Virus record (IMG/VR): IMGVR_UViG_3300050120_000073
Span: 1 to 48,009 of that record
Direction: 5' to 3' (one strand)
DNA from: a virus
Length of the DNA stretch: 48,009 bases
Position 1 is the first letter of the stretch. Every line of letters begins with the position of its first letter. Both the position numbers and the translations under genes were made by a program. Under the pieces are notes generated by a model. That model had not been told where the DNA came from. It did not search any database and saw nothing but the letters and a program-made list of their open reading frames with translations. Shown in pieces: positions 15,666-23,964 of this stretch.

Positions 15666-16124
15666 CTAAGCGCCAAACCAGTTCGTGCCGTCCGAGTAAA
15701 ACGCCTTCTTGGTGTACTGCGTGGTCACAGTCACCGACGCCGCGCCGTTGACGAGCGAACCCGCAGGAGCGGTAACGGTGCAGGTGATGCTCGCGCCATT
15801 GCTAATGACGTCCACCTTCGCGCCGATTTGTGGCGCGGGCAACGTGACCGCGCCAGTCACCGTGGTGAGGACAACGTCGCCGTTCACGGCCTGGTACGTC
15901 GCTTCGTTCAAGGCGATGAAGTGACCGGTTCCGGGTACCAGGTTGCCGTCGCTGGCGATGAGCGCCCAGTAGGTACCTACCGTGTCACCCGATGGGTCGT
16001 TGCCCGTCGAGCCTGACGCGTTGATGCACTCGTACTTGTAGCCCTCAAAATCGACTACATCGTACTGCGCGTACGCGGTGCCAACGGCCCACGGTCCGCG
16101 CAGGTTTGCTGTGTTAACGCCCAT
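15666..16124 (-). CDS. Decoration-like protein with carbohydrate-binding module
   Basis: A 152-residue protein. The N-terminal half 'GPWAVGTAYAQYDVVDFEGYKYECINA...TYWALI' matches the CBM5/12 (ChiC) pattern: W..GTAY..YDVV...G..Y.C......W. The C-terminal half is a Thr/Val-rich beta domain of the type ending in 'AFYSDGTNWFGA', common in phage fibres and capsid decoration proteins. It lies right after the prohead protease, where decoration proteins are usually encoded. It would give the capsid or a fibre affinity for polysaccharide. A good GGAG ribosome site precedes the ATG. Confidence 0.7.
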   Translation of the reverse strand: MGVNTANLRGPWAVGTAYAQYDVVDFEGYKYECINASGSTGNDPSGDTVGTYWALIASDGNLVPGTGHFIALNEATYQAVNGDVVLTTVTGAVTLPAPQIGAKVDVISNGASITCTVTAPAGSLVNGAASVTVTTQYTKKAFYSDGTNWFGA

Positions 16125-16167
16125 TTACTGCTCCTTAAGGTTGAGGTTGATAGGACCTATCGCCCGC

Positions 16168-16179
16168 CAGCCTAGCACG
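16168..16179 (-). promoter_or_regulatory. Shared extended -10 element (late promoter candidate)
   Basis: The minus strand reads CGTGCTAGGCTG, containing an extended -10 (TGC-TAGGCT). The same 12-mer occurs at 25907-25918, also just upstream of a structural gene. A GATAGG-N-CCTATC inverted repeat (16149-16161) follows it and may be an operator. No clear -35 is seen. Confidence 0.4.
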
Positions 16180-16203
16180 ACGCACGTAGAACGAGTGGAC
16201 TAC

Positions 16204-17385
16204 TTACCAGCCGCGCGAAGCGAGTTGCGCCATTACGCGGTCGGCTTCGGTTTCTGCGGCGAGATGAGCGTTGCGAACTTCGATTTCGGCCTGGTTGCGT
16301 GCCTCCGTAGCCGCATCCTCTTCTGCGGCTAGCGCAGTCTCGCGCTGTTCATCAGTCATCGCGGCCCACACTTCGACGGTGAAGTCGTCGCTACGTCCCG
16401 CGTTAACCGCCGTCTTAGGCAAGACCTTGCCGTCACCCTTGCATACTGGGCATTTGCGGTTACCGCGCAGGATGGTGCCCTTGCCCTTGCACACTGGGCA
16501 TTGCACGGCGTTGGGGGCGGTGCTGCGTCGTTCAGCGTCTCGCGCCGCGCGCATCGGTGCGTCGTCGGGGTCTCCCACGTCGAGCGCGTCGAGCAGTGCG
16601 TCACACGCGGACTCTGCGAGTCCCACCAGTGCCAACGCTTGGCTGTTGTCGTCGCTGGTAGGGGTGGTCAACTCCGCACGGATAGCATCCACCGCAGCGT
16701 CCACGTTGCTGGCCAAGTCCACGATGTCACTGGGCAGCACCTGCGAGCCCGTGTCGCCCGCTGGGTGCGCTAGTGCGTCGCGCGTCTCAGCCAAGGCGTC
16801 GGTCAGCGACAGTTCGCCCGTAGCCATGCGCAATAGCACGCCCGCCACCACGTCGGCTTGCGAGCCCCGAGTCCCGGACAGAGTGATTAGCCCCGTTCCT
16901 GCGTTGCTGGCTTCGACCACAATGCTAACCTCCGGTAGTTGGTACTGCGTGATGATGGTGAATGAGTCGGTTGGGTCGCGTTGGTCCATCTCGCGAATGA
17001 ACCCGACGCTGAACGAGTCGAACGTGCCGGATTGCAGTTGCGCGTACGCCTGCCGAGCAGCGGGCACAGCGTCGAAATCGTCGAACTCCATAAGGACGTC
17101 GAGCCCAGTGTTGTCCTCGCGCCAGTCCACCGCATGCCCGAGCACCGAGTGAATGCCGCCCTGCATGCCGTGCCCGTACAGAAACGTTGGGCGGTTGGGA
17201 TGCGCGTCCATGTAGGCTTTGCAGCCGCCCGGCGCAAACCGCGTGCCGTAGGTGTCGGTCTGCGTGTAGTCGTTGACTCGAATCCACGCCTGTGCGGGTA
17301 CGCCGTCGCCTGCGGCGCGGGTCTCCAGGACCCGGCACTTAACTACGCGATGCTCAACGCTTCGGCGCTCTAGGGTCTTTGTCAT
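16204..17385 (-). CDS. Prohead protease with DnaJ-type zinc finger
   Basis: A 393-residue protein with three parts. Residues 1-175 match HK97 prohead proteases (U35): 'WIRVNDYTQTDTYGTRFAPGG', 'PTFLYGHGMQGGIHSVLGHAV' with the active-site His region, and 'QSGTFDSFSVGFI' carrying the catalytic Ser segment. A linker follows, then 'CPVCKGKG' and 'CPVCKGDG' (about residues 294-320), two CxxCxGxG units as in the DnaJ zinc finger, and a charged helical tail (RETALAAEEDAATEARNQAEIEVRN). The protease matures the capsid; the zinc finger might bind the scaffold or portal. GGAGG sits before the ATG. Confidence 0.88.
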   Translation of the reverse strand: MTKTLERRSVEHRVVKCRVLETRAAGDGVPAQAWIRVNDYTQTDTYGTRFAPGGCKAYMDAHPNRPTFLYGHGMQGGIHSVLGHAVDWREDNTGLDVLMEFDDFDAVPAARQAYAQLQSGTFDSFSVGFIREMDQRDPTDSFTIITQYQLPEVSIVVEASNAGTGLITLSGTRGSQADVVAGVLLRMATGELSLTDALAETRDALAHPAGDTGSQVLPSDIVDLASNVDAAVDAIRAELTTPTSDDNSQALALVGLAESACDALLDALDVGDPDDAPMRAARDAERRSTAPNAVQCPVCKGKGTILRGNRKCPVCKGDGKVLPKTAVNAGRSDDFTVEVWAAMTDEQRETALAAEEDAATEARNQAEIEVRNAHLAAETEADRVMAQLASRGW

Positions 17386-17425
17386 GATTCCTCCAGTGTA
17401 GCAGTAGTGGGAGAGACGAAGTGGG

Positions 17426-19795
17426 CTACTCCCATAGCCCGTCGCGTAACCCCCGCAAGTCGAAACGGGTCTCCATCTTGTTGGCCGAGCGACCGCTAAA
17501 CTCCGCAGGGGTCAGGATGCCGAGAGTGCATCGGCATTGGATAACGTTCTCGGGCGAGCCCGCTGGGTCGCCGGGGTATTGCAAGTCCTCGCCATCTACG
17601 CTAAACGGGTCGCCGCAAGCCACCTGCTGGCCGTCTGCTGCCTCGTGTGCCGCCCGCGTATGGTCGTCCAATTCCGCTATCCATTCTTCGCCCGCCGCCA
17701 CGTCGCTAGGCAGGGAGTTCGCGATTTGGTCGGTAGCGCCGTTGTACGCGCCGATGACCTCCGTGCGCGCAATCATCACGGCGCGGCTAGTCGTCGCCAC
17801 GTCGAAGACGTTTTGAATGCGCGAGGCAATCTGCGGTATCGACTCGCCCGCTTGCGCGCCTTCATCCATCTGGTTCTGTATGGCGTCGTAGGTCGAGTCC
17901 GTGACCGACCCCGCCAACTGATTGGCCCGCGCATCGATGAAGTCTTGCGCCTGCGGGTCCTTGACGTTGTAACCGTAGATGTCACCGGTCGAGTTTTGGT
18001 AGAGCGTACCTATTTTCGCGTTAGCGGCTTCACCGGCTGCAGTCGCGATAACGGCGTACTGTCCGCGCATCGCGTCAGCGGTCTCGGCTGCCCAGTGCTT
18101 CTTATCGAATACCTTAGACGCGTCCTTGCGAGTCTCCAGGTCACGGCCACGCCGGCCACCCAAGCGCGCGAGTACGGACGTCTCCTGCTTCTTGAACACT
18201 AGCGTGATGGCGTCGGCAAAGATAGGCTCCATGCTGGCCACCTTCTTGTCCACCGCTCGCCACTCCACCTCGCGAACCTCACGAGTGCGCCCGCGAATCT
18301 CCACCAGTTCAGCGGCGAGTTTTCCTATGGGCGCACCGGGGGGCAAGGCGGCAGGCGGGCCGTCGCCCGTCCCCACGCCCGGCTTATCGGTGGGGGCTTT
18401 GCCGTCGCCCACCGGTAGGTCGCTCGGGGTAGCGCCAGGACGTAACGCGGGCGGGATATTGGCGAGTTTCTGCGCCGCGAGTTTCGCCTCATTGACTGGG
18501 TCGTCTGGTCGCTCTTCGGGCAGGCCCAACTCGCTGCGGAACTCGCTGGTGGCGATGGGCAGGCCCGAGCCCACCATCAATGGCAGGATGGCCCCGAGCG
18601 CGAGCAGGCGCGAGTCCGACTGCAGCGCCTTAATCTGCGAAAAGTCGAACCAGCCCACCTCGTTGCCGAAGCGCGGGGCGAGTTGCATGTTGATTTCGTC
18701 AGCGATTTCGAAGCACAGCGGCTGCAGCGTACCCTCCCACCAGTTACGGTGCTCGACGTTGGCCGCGTCGTAGGTGCGCTTGCTGGAGTCACCAAGAATC
18801 GACATCGGCGTGCCCAGGGCCACGCAAATCTCGGCTATCTTCTGCTCGTAACGAGCAATGAATTGGCCGTCGCGCTGCGAGAGACCTAAGGTCTTGACGT
18901 CGATTGCGCCCGCCACTCCCCCCGGACCGTCGCCCATTGATTGAATAAACAGCGCTTTGCCCGCGTTGTCCGGTCCGCGAAAGTCGCCGCGAAAAGCGCG
19001 GATGAAGGCGTCGCGCTCCTGGTCGAGATTGAATGCCTCGTGCACTACTATGGCCGCAGGTCGTGCGTCGTTGCGCAGGAACGCGAAGTCGTAGCGGTCC
19101 TGCATGACGGCGACCGAGACGCCGAGTCTCGCGGCCATGAGCGCCGACTCGGGCTGGCGAAAGTCGTGCTGTGAGGGTCGCCACCCGTAGAACACTTGGT
19201 CGGGTTGCATGTCCACTATCTTGTTCTTGTCCGCCGAGGGCTTGCCGTACGCGTAGCCGGTGAAGTACGCGTTGCCCCCGCTACTGGGCTTGGGGTGCAG
19301 GGCGCACGATACCAGGGGCCAGAGGTTGGCGATGTCGCCTTGACCGCCCGGCTCCGTGCCCTCGATTTCCCAAGCGTACTTGCCAGTTATCATGTACTGG
19401 GCCACGGTCCAGGCAAACAGACGACGCGCCGACACGCCGGGCGCGGGACCGCCGGGGGGCGGCGAGAGCAATACCGCCATGGGTGCCTTGGGGTCGAAAA
19501 TGTCCGGTTTCTCGGGGTCGCTACCTACGCGGAAGGCCAGCCCACCGATGGCCGTGGCGCACGCTTGCACGCAGCGGTAAACAAAGACGTTGGAGTAGTA
19601 CGCGAGTCGAATCGCTTCGTCGGCGTTCCACTCCGACACCATGGTCTTGCTCATAGCGGCGTACGGCGATATGGAGTTGGTGGCTGCGCTAGGGTCGCGG
19701 ATTTCGATACTAGAGCCTCCCAGTCGCTCCATTGCCGACGAGAGCGCCCGTTGCTCCCCGGATATCACCGACCGGATTCGTTCTAACGCGCTCAT
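17426..19795 (-). CDS. Portal protein fused to MuF-type minor head protein
   Basis: The 789 residues hold two proteins. Residues 1-450 match HK97-type portals: 'SNVFVYRCVQACATAIGGLAFRV', 'MITGKYAWEIEG', 'DQVFYGWRPS', 'IAEICVALGTPMSILGDSSKRTYDAANVEHRNWWEGTLQPL'. After a Pro/Gly linker (about 450-520) comes a Phage_Mu_F-like domain ending 'AVMIARTEVIGAYNGATDQIAN', 'WIAELDDHTRAAHEAADGQQV' and 'SPENVIQCRCTLGI', the R.E....N, D.R....H..L.G and P....CRC pattern of MuF. Portal and MuF are usually separate genes. The start overlaps the terminase stop (ATGA). Confidence 0.92.
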   Translation of the reverse strand: MSALERIRSVISGEQRALSSAMERLGGSSIEIRDPSAATNSISPYAAMSKTMVSEWNADEAIRLAYYSNVFVYRCVQACATAIGGLAFRVGSDPEKPDIFDPKAPMAVLLSPPPGGPAPGVSARRLFAWTVAQYMITGKYAWEIEGTEPGGQGDIANLWPLVSCALHPKPSSGGNAYFTGYAYGKPSADKNKIVDMQPDQVFYGWRPSQHDFRQPESALMAARLGVSVAVMQDRYDFAFLRNDARPAAIVVHEAFNLDQERDAFIRAFRGDFRGPDNAGKALFIQSMGDGPGGVAGAIDVKTLGLSQRDGQFIARYEQKIAEICVALGTPMSILGDSSKRTYDAANVEHRNWWEGTLQPLCFEIADEINMQLAPRFGNEVGWFDFSQIKALQSDSRLLALGAILPLMVGSGLPIATSEFRSELGLPEERPDDPVNEAKLAAQKLANIPPALRPGATPSDLPVGDGKAPTDKPGVGTGDGPPAALPPGAPIGKLAAELVEIRGRTREVREVEWRAVDKKVASMEPIFADAITLVFKKQETSVLARLGGRRGRDLETRKDASKVFDKKHWAAETADAMRGQYAVIATAAGEAANAKIGTLYQNSTGDIYGYNVKDPQAQDFIDARANQLAGSVTDSTYDAIQNQMDEGAQAGESIPQIASRIQNVFDVATTSRAVMIARTEVIGAYNGATDQIANSLPSDVAAGEEWIAELDDHTRAAHEAADGQQVACGDPFSVDGEDLQYPGDPAGSPENVIQCRCTLGILTPAEFSGRSANKMETRFDLRGLRDGLWE

Positions 19796-21171
19796 CGTAT
19801 TGAGTATCCCAACTGTCGGCCTTGCTTGCGTAAGAGGAGTTCGCTAAAAGCGTACACCTCTGCATCCATTCGGTTGGGGGATGCCTGCCCTTTTTGCTTC
19901 GGTATCCACGACGTCCATTCGTCTTCCAGTTTCGGGAAGTTGCCGACGTAGTGAATGAGTCCCTGCTCGTGCAGCCCAGCCACGGGCTCCGCGCGTACGT
20001 CCTTGCCTCGACTCGCGGTTATCTGCTTAAATCGTGGCATTTGCAGCCCGCGTGCCGTCGTCACCGAGCGCAGCGTTACTTCGACGAGGTCCCCGCCATT
20101 GTTTACTTCCGCAATGATGCGGTCGGCTTCATACTGGTCATACAGGTCTAGCGCGAGCCCCGCCCACTTCTCACCTTTCATGCGACCCGAGCGGTCGTCG
20201 AGCAAATAGCCGTGATTGTCCTCGCCTAGCGCCGCCACGATGATGCCCGCTTCGTCCGACTCGCGCTGCCTCTTGCCAGTCAACGCGTTGCGCGCGGGGT
20301 TGTCGGACACTGACGGGTCGATACTCACCAGCAGCGCGATAAGGTCGGCCACGTCCACGTAGGCGTTGTTCTCGATTTCTTGGTGCATAGGCACCGACGT
20401 CACGCGGTTGGCGTCGATGACGCTCTGCTTGAGCAACGCACCGTCCACGTCCTCCAGGATTTCGGCGTCCAACTCCTGGCGGCCCAGTCGTGTGCCTATG
20501 TAAGGCAGGATGACGCGGCTGTAGTATTTCTTGCTGAGGTTGGCTTCGTTGTCCTTGCTCCGTCCTTTGGTGATGACGTCGGCCTGCGCTATCAGGAACT
20601 TGATAAACGGTGTGGCTTTCGGCGTGCCGGTTACGCAGATACGCGGGTCGCCCTTGCGCATCATGAACTGCAGGGTATCCCAAGTCTCTTGACCGAAACG
20701 CCACGACGCGGGCTCGTCGCACCACGCCGAGCGGACGTTAGGTCCACGCACGCCGTCCGGTTTCTCCGCCGTGTAGGTGTCGGCGCGTGCTCCGCCCCGT
20801 ATCTTGAAGTGGCCTAGTGAGCGGTTCCAATCCACGCGCATCTTGCGATTCTCGGCGCAGGCCAGTAGTCCGGATTCGCCCTCCACCATCGTGTCGCGCG
20901 TCTCGTCGGTGTTGGCCCCGATGACGGCGTAGCGGTAGTAGGGAAAGGCGCTCATCTCGTCGAGCAGCCACTCGGCCCCGGTGCGCGTCTTGCCCCAACC
21001 ACGACCGGCGAGGATGAACCACAGATACCAGTCGGCGGGAGTGGTGGGCGCGCACTGCGAAGGGCGGCGCACCGAGCGCCACGACTGCATGCCCTGGCTA
21101 ATCTCCTCCAGCGAGAACTGCGGGTCGAGTTGGTCGGCGGCGAGTTCGAAAGGGCTAAGTAGCAGGCTCAT
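19792..21171 (-). CDS. Terminase large subunit
   Basis: I start at ATG 21171 (MSLLLSPFELAADQL), overlapping the preceding stop as ATGA; the upstream extension is out of character. The 459-residue protein has the ATPase motifs: Walker A 'AGRGWGKT' (residues 55-62), Walker B/DE 'RSAWCDEPA', and the coupling segment 'ICVTGTPKATPFIKFL'. The nuclease domain has 'LLVSIDPSVSD' as the first acidic strand, 'ADRIIAEVNNGGDLVEVTLRS' and 'PNRMDAEVYAFSEL' near the end. It packages DNA into the prohead and cuts concatemers. The Walker A form GRGWGKT is typical of the Terminase_6 group. Confidence 0.96.
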   Translation of the reverse strand: MSLLLSPFELAADQLDPQFSLEEISQGMQSWRSVRRPSQCAPTTPADWYLWFILAGRGWGKTRTGAEWLLDEMSAFPYYRYAVIGANTDETRDTMVEGESGLLACAENRKMRVDWNRSLGHFKIRGGARADTYTAEKPDGVRGPNVRSAWCDEPASWRFGQETWDTLQFMMRKGDPRICVTGTPKATPFIKFLIAQADVITKGRSKDNEANLSKKYYSRVILPYIGTRLGRQELDAEILEDVDGALLKQSVIDANRVTSVPMHQEIENNAYVDVADLIALLVSIDPSVSDNPARNALTGKRQRESDEAGIIVAALGEDNHGYLLDDRSGRMKGEKWAGLALDLYDQYEADRIIAEVNNGGDLVEVTLRSVTTARGLQMPRFKQITASRGKDVRAEPVAGLHEQGLIHYVGNFPKLEDEWTSWIPKQKGQASPNRMDAEVYAFSELLLRKQGRQLGYSIR

Positions 21172-21497
21172 ATGACCGTAACGGTGCCCGCGCGAATGAT
21201 GGGCGTCTCGGGCGAGTCGGCGAACTTGAGCCACACAGCGTAGGTGGACCCCAGCACCAGCGCCGATTCGTCGCCAGCCGGTCCCACCAGGCACCGCGCC
21301 GTCCACACCACCGGGCCTCCACCCGGTACCCACGACGCCGTGACCCAGGTGGCAGTGCCGTCGGGGCTCGAACTCAGGTCTTTCCAGAAGGTGAACTGCA
21401 CCGTATCGGTGGACGGGTCGCCGACCAGAGCCACGTCGTTGACTCGCACGTCACAGTACACGTACTCGGTCGAGAGCGCGGGTAGGTTCATTTTCAT
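21168..21497 (-). CDS. Hypothetical beta-rich structural protein
   Basis: A 109-residue protein between the repeat protein and the terminase, with 4-nt overlaps to the latter. It is beta-rich (EYVYCDVRVNDVALVGDPSTDTVQFTFWKD, STYAVWLKFADSPETPIIRAGTVTVI). The pattern resembles small Ig-like proteins that pair with phage fibres. The ending 'TPIIRAGTVTVI' is common in such modules. Position after fibre-type genes suggests a virion role, not shown directly. Confidence 0.6.
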   Translation of the reverse strand: MKMNLPALSTEYVYCDVRVNDVALVGDPSTDTVQFTFWKDLSSSPDGTATWVTASWVPGGGPVVWTARCLVGPAGDESALVLGSTYAVWLKFADSPETPIIRAGTVTVI

Positions 21498-21501
21498 TCT
21501 C

Positions 21502-23961
21502 CTATCTCGGCGCTGCCGACGTTCGATTGGTCGTCAATCCTCCAGCGTACCACGACGCTTCGGGTTCACTTGAACGTCTTAGGGCATTGCGCATTTGAGT
21601 AGACCACGAACCCGCACTCACGCTAGCCGAGTAGCCCCGCCTAAAGGCGATGATGGTGAAGTCTCGATACCACAGCGCAGGCGTCCATACTTCGATAGTG
21701 CCCGCACTGAACGTAGCCAACAGCGCCGCTGTGGCCGCACTGGCCCGAGTGGTCGTAGCCCCGCCCGAGTAGGTGGCTACGAGCCCGCCACTCCCCCGAA
21801 TCACTACGGTTAGGGTGCTGCCCCCGGAATACGATGCAGTGAACGACGACGTGGCGGGCACCTTCGCCGCGACGGTGGACCCGCCTGAATAGGTAGCCAC
21901 GAACGCGCTGGACTGGGGCACTCGTATGACGCCGGTTGCGTTGCCCGAGTAGGCGGCCGTCAGCGCTCCCGTCATCGGCACTTGGGTGACCAGGGCGTCG
22001 GTACCGGTGAACGTCGCTACGAAGTTCGCAGAAGTTCGAAGAGTTAGAACTCCCGCACCGGAGTAGGCGGCCATGAAAGCGTCGGCCAGCGACACCCCGG
22101 CCAGCAGCGAGTCGGTGCCGACGAACGTGGCCACGAAGTTGGCGGAAGTTCGCAGAGTTAAGGCTCCCGCCCCCGAGTAGGTAGCGACCAGCGCACCCGT
22201 AAGCGGCACCTTGACCAACGGCGTTATCGTGGCCACGAACTGCGCCAAGGTCGCGCCGACGAGGGGCACCTGCACCAGTGCGGAGTCGGTGGCCGTGAAC
22301 AGCGCGAGCAGCGCGCTAGTGAGTGGCACCTTGGTTACCCACGCTGCGGTCCCGGTAAACGCCGCCAGAGTCGCATCGGCGAGCGGCAGTTGCGGAATCG
22401 GTGAAGCCGTGCCCAGGAACGCCGCCGTAAACGCGCTGGTGAGCGGTACCTTGGTGATTAGTGTGGCCGCGCCGGTAAAGGCCGCTACCAGGGCCGTGGC
22501 GAGTTGAGCGCCCCCCGTCAGCACCGCGCTACCGACGTAGGCGGCCACGAAGCCCGACGAGGTCGCCAGCGAAAGCGCCGCCGAACCCGTGAACACGGCC
22601 TGGAAGGCGCTCGGTAGGGGCACCTGCACCAGCAGCCCCGCCGAGCCCGAGAAGACAGCGGAGAACAAAGGAGATATCGCCAACGCCAAGGCGCTGGTGC
22701 TGGTAAAGGACGCGACCAGGCCGTCGGACAGTGGGACCTTAACCAACAGGCCGGTATCCGTGCCAGTGAACGACGCCACCAGGCCCGGCGAGACGACGAG
22801 CGAGAGCGCCACCGCGCCCGCGTACGCGGCCAAGAAGTTGATGGCGAGCGGGACTTGGACCAGCGGCGCGTCCGAGCCCGAGAACAAAGCGACGAACGCC
22901 GAAGACGTGGCCAGCGATAGGGCGGCAGTGCCGGTGAAGGTAGCCACGAGCGAGTCCGCTAACGGCACCTTAATCAATGGCGTGTCCGTACCGGTGAACT
23001 GCGCCAGTAGAGCGGAGCCTAGCGGGACCTTGACTATCGGTGCGGCACTCCCCAGGTACGCGGCTACGAAAGCGTCAGTCAAGACCACGGGCGCGGAGAG
23101 TGCGGCGCTCCCCGCGTAGGTAGCGACAAACGCGTCGTGAATGGCCAAAGACAGAGCCGTCGTGCCCGCGTAGTTAGCAATAAAGGCCCCGACCATGGGG
23201 ACCTGGACCACTGGCGTGTCCGTTCCGGTAAACGTGGCCACGAATCCCGCGCTTTCGGCCAGCGACAGCGTGGAGTCGGTGCCCGAGAAGGTAGCCACCA
23301 ATCCGTCCGTAAGCGGCATGATGGCTTGAATGATGACGCCCCATTCCGCCCAGGCCGTCGTGGTGGGAGTGGGCGTGACCACGGGTGCGTAGGCCGTGCT
23401 GGCAGCCAGCGTGCCGTCGAAAATCGAGGCGTTGCCGTTGGCGTTGGCCGCTGAACAAGTAAAGCCGGTAGTGGTCGTGCCGGTGATGGTGGTCCCACCA
23501 CCACGAGTTGTGCCCCAATAGGCTTGATTGGTTCCCGCATCGGAGGTCAACGACGGAAAGGCCCATGATACACCGCTCGCGCCCAGGGTGATTCCCCCCA
23601 CCACGAAAGCCCACGACGCGGGTATCCCACCACTCCATGCGGGCTCGGATGACCACAGTTCACTGCTTACGCCCGTCGCGCTGTACCCATTGACGGTGAT
23701 CGTCTGCGCGCCAGTGGCAGTGACCACGCCACCCCAAATCTCGTAGTTGCCCGGCTCCGTGACCGTCTCGATTATGGAGTAGAGTTTGGTCCAGGTCGTG
23801 ACGCCGCCTCCCGAGATGCTGGAGACGGGAAACGACGTGCCTGACGAGACCTTCGTGCTGATGATGCGATAGTTGCCGATGGCGACGTTGGACACGGCCA
23901 GCGTGCTGACGTTCGTGCCGAAGTTACTGTAGAACGCGGTACCCGCGAGGCTGATGCTCAC
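21502..23961 (-). CDS. Repeat-rich tail fibre or adhesin-like protein
   Basis: An 819-residue protein starting at GTG 23961. The first ~210 residues form a beta domain sharing GGGVTTW and VVTATGAQTITV with the tail protein at 434-2971. From about residue 217 to 755 it is built of some 28 repeats of 19-21 residues, followed by a short C-terminal cap (EVWTPALWYRDFTIIAFRRGY). It has almost no Cys and few charged residues, as expected for an extended fibrous beta structure. Location beside a GH16 enzyme and fibre-like genes suggests a host-contact structure. The repeats do not match a family I can name. Confidence 0.75.
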   Translation of the reverse strand: MSISLAGTAFYSNFGTNVSTLAVSNVAIGNYRIISTKVSSGTSFPVSSISGGGVTTWTKLYSIIETVTEPGNYEIWGGVVTATGAQTITVNGYSATGVSSELWSSEPAWSGGIPASWAFVVGGITLGASGVSWAFPSLTSDAGTNQAYWGTTRGGGTTITGTTTTGFTCSAANANGNASIFDGTLAASTAYAPVVTPTPTTTAWAEWGVIIQAIMPLTDGLVATFSGTDSTLSLAESAGFVATFTGTDTPVVQVPMVGAFIANYAGTTALSLAIHDAFVATYAGSAALSAPVVLTDAFVAAYLGSAAPIVKVPLGSALLAQFTGTDTPLIKVPLADSLVATFTGTAALSLATSSAFVALFSGSDAPLVQVPLAINFLAAYAGAVALSLVVSPGLVASFTGTDTGLLVKVPLSDGLVASFTSTSALALAISPLFSAVFSGSAGLLVQVPLPSAFQAVFTGSAALSLATSSGFVAAYVGSAVLTGGAQLATALVAAFTGAATLITKVPLTSAFTAAFLGTASPIPQLPLADATLAAFTGTAAWVTKVPLTSALLALFTATDSALVQVPLVGATLAQFVATITPLVKVPLTGALVATYSGAGALTLRTSANFVATFVGTDSLLAGVSLADAFMAAYSGAGVLTLRTSANFVATFTGTDALVTQVPMTGALTAAYSGNATGVIRVPQSSAFVATYSGGSTVAAKVPATSSFTASYSGGSTLTVVIRGSGGLVATYSGGATTTRASAATAALLATFSAGTIEVWTPALWYRDFTIIAFRRGYSASVSAGSWSTQMRNALRRSSEPEASWYAGGLTTNRTSAAPR
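21695..23316 (-). repeat. About 28 tandem 19-21-residue repeats
   Basis: Units follow the form [KQ]VPLx(S/G/D)AFVATYSGTDA, such as KVPLTGALVATYSGAGA and QVPMTGALTAAYSGNAT, alternating with a second type LTLRTSANFVATFVGTD. The constant core is a (F/L)VA(T/A)(F/Y)xG(T/S) strand-turn. Unit length is 57-63 nt. Some adjacent units are nearly identical (two copies of LTLRTSANFVATF), showing recent duplication inside an older array. Confidence 0.85.
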
Positions 23962-23964
23962 GGC

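Noticed and set aside
16271-17152. Plus-strand 293-codon frame over the protease
   Set aside because: Antisense shadow of the prohead protease; Ser/Ala-rich and without motifs.
21172-21333. Upstream extension of the terminase start
   Set aside because: Gly/Arg-rich noise overlapping the preceding gene; ATG 21171 has the usual ATGA coupling.
22211-23119. Plus-strand frames over the repeat protein
   Set aside because: Their regular pattern simply mirrors the repeats on the other strand.
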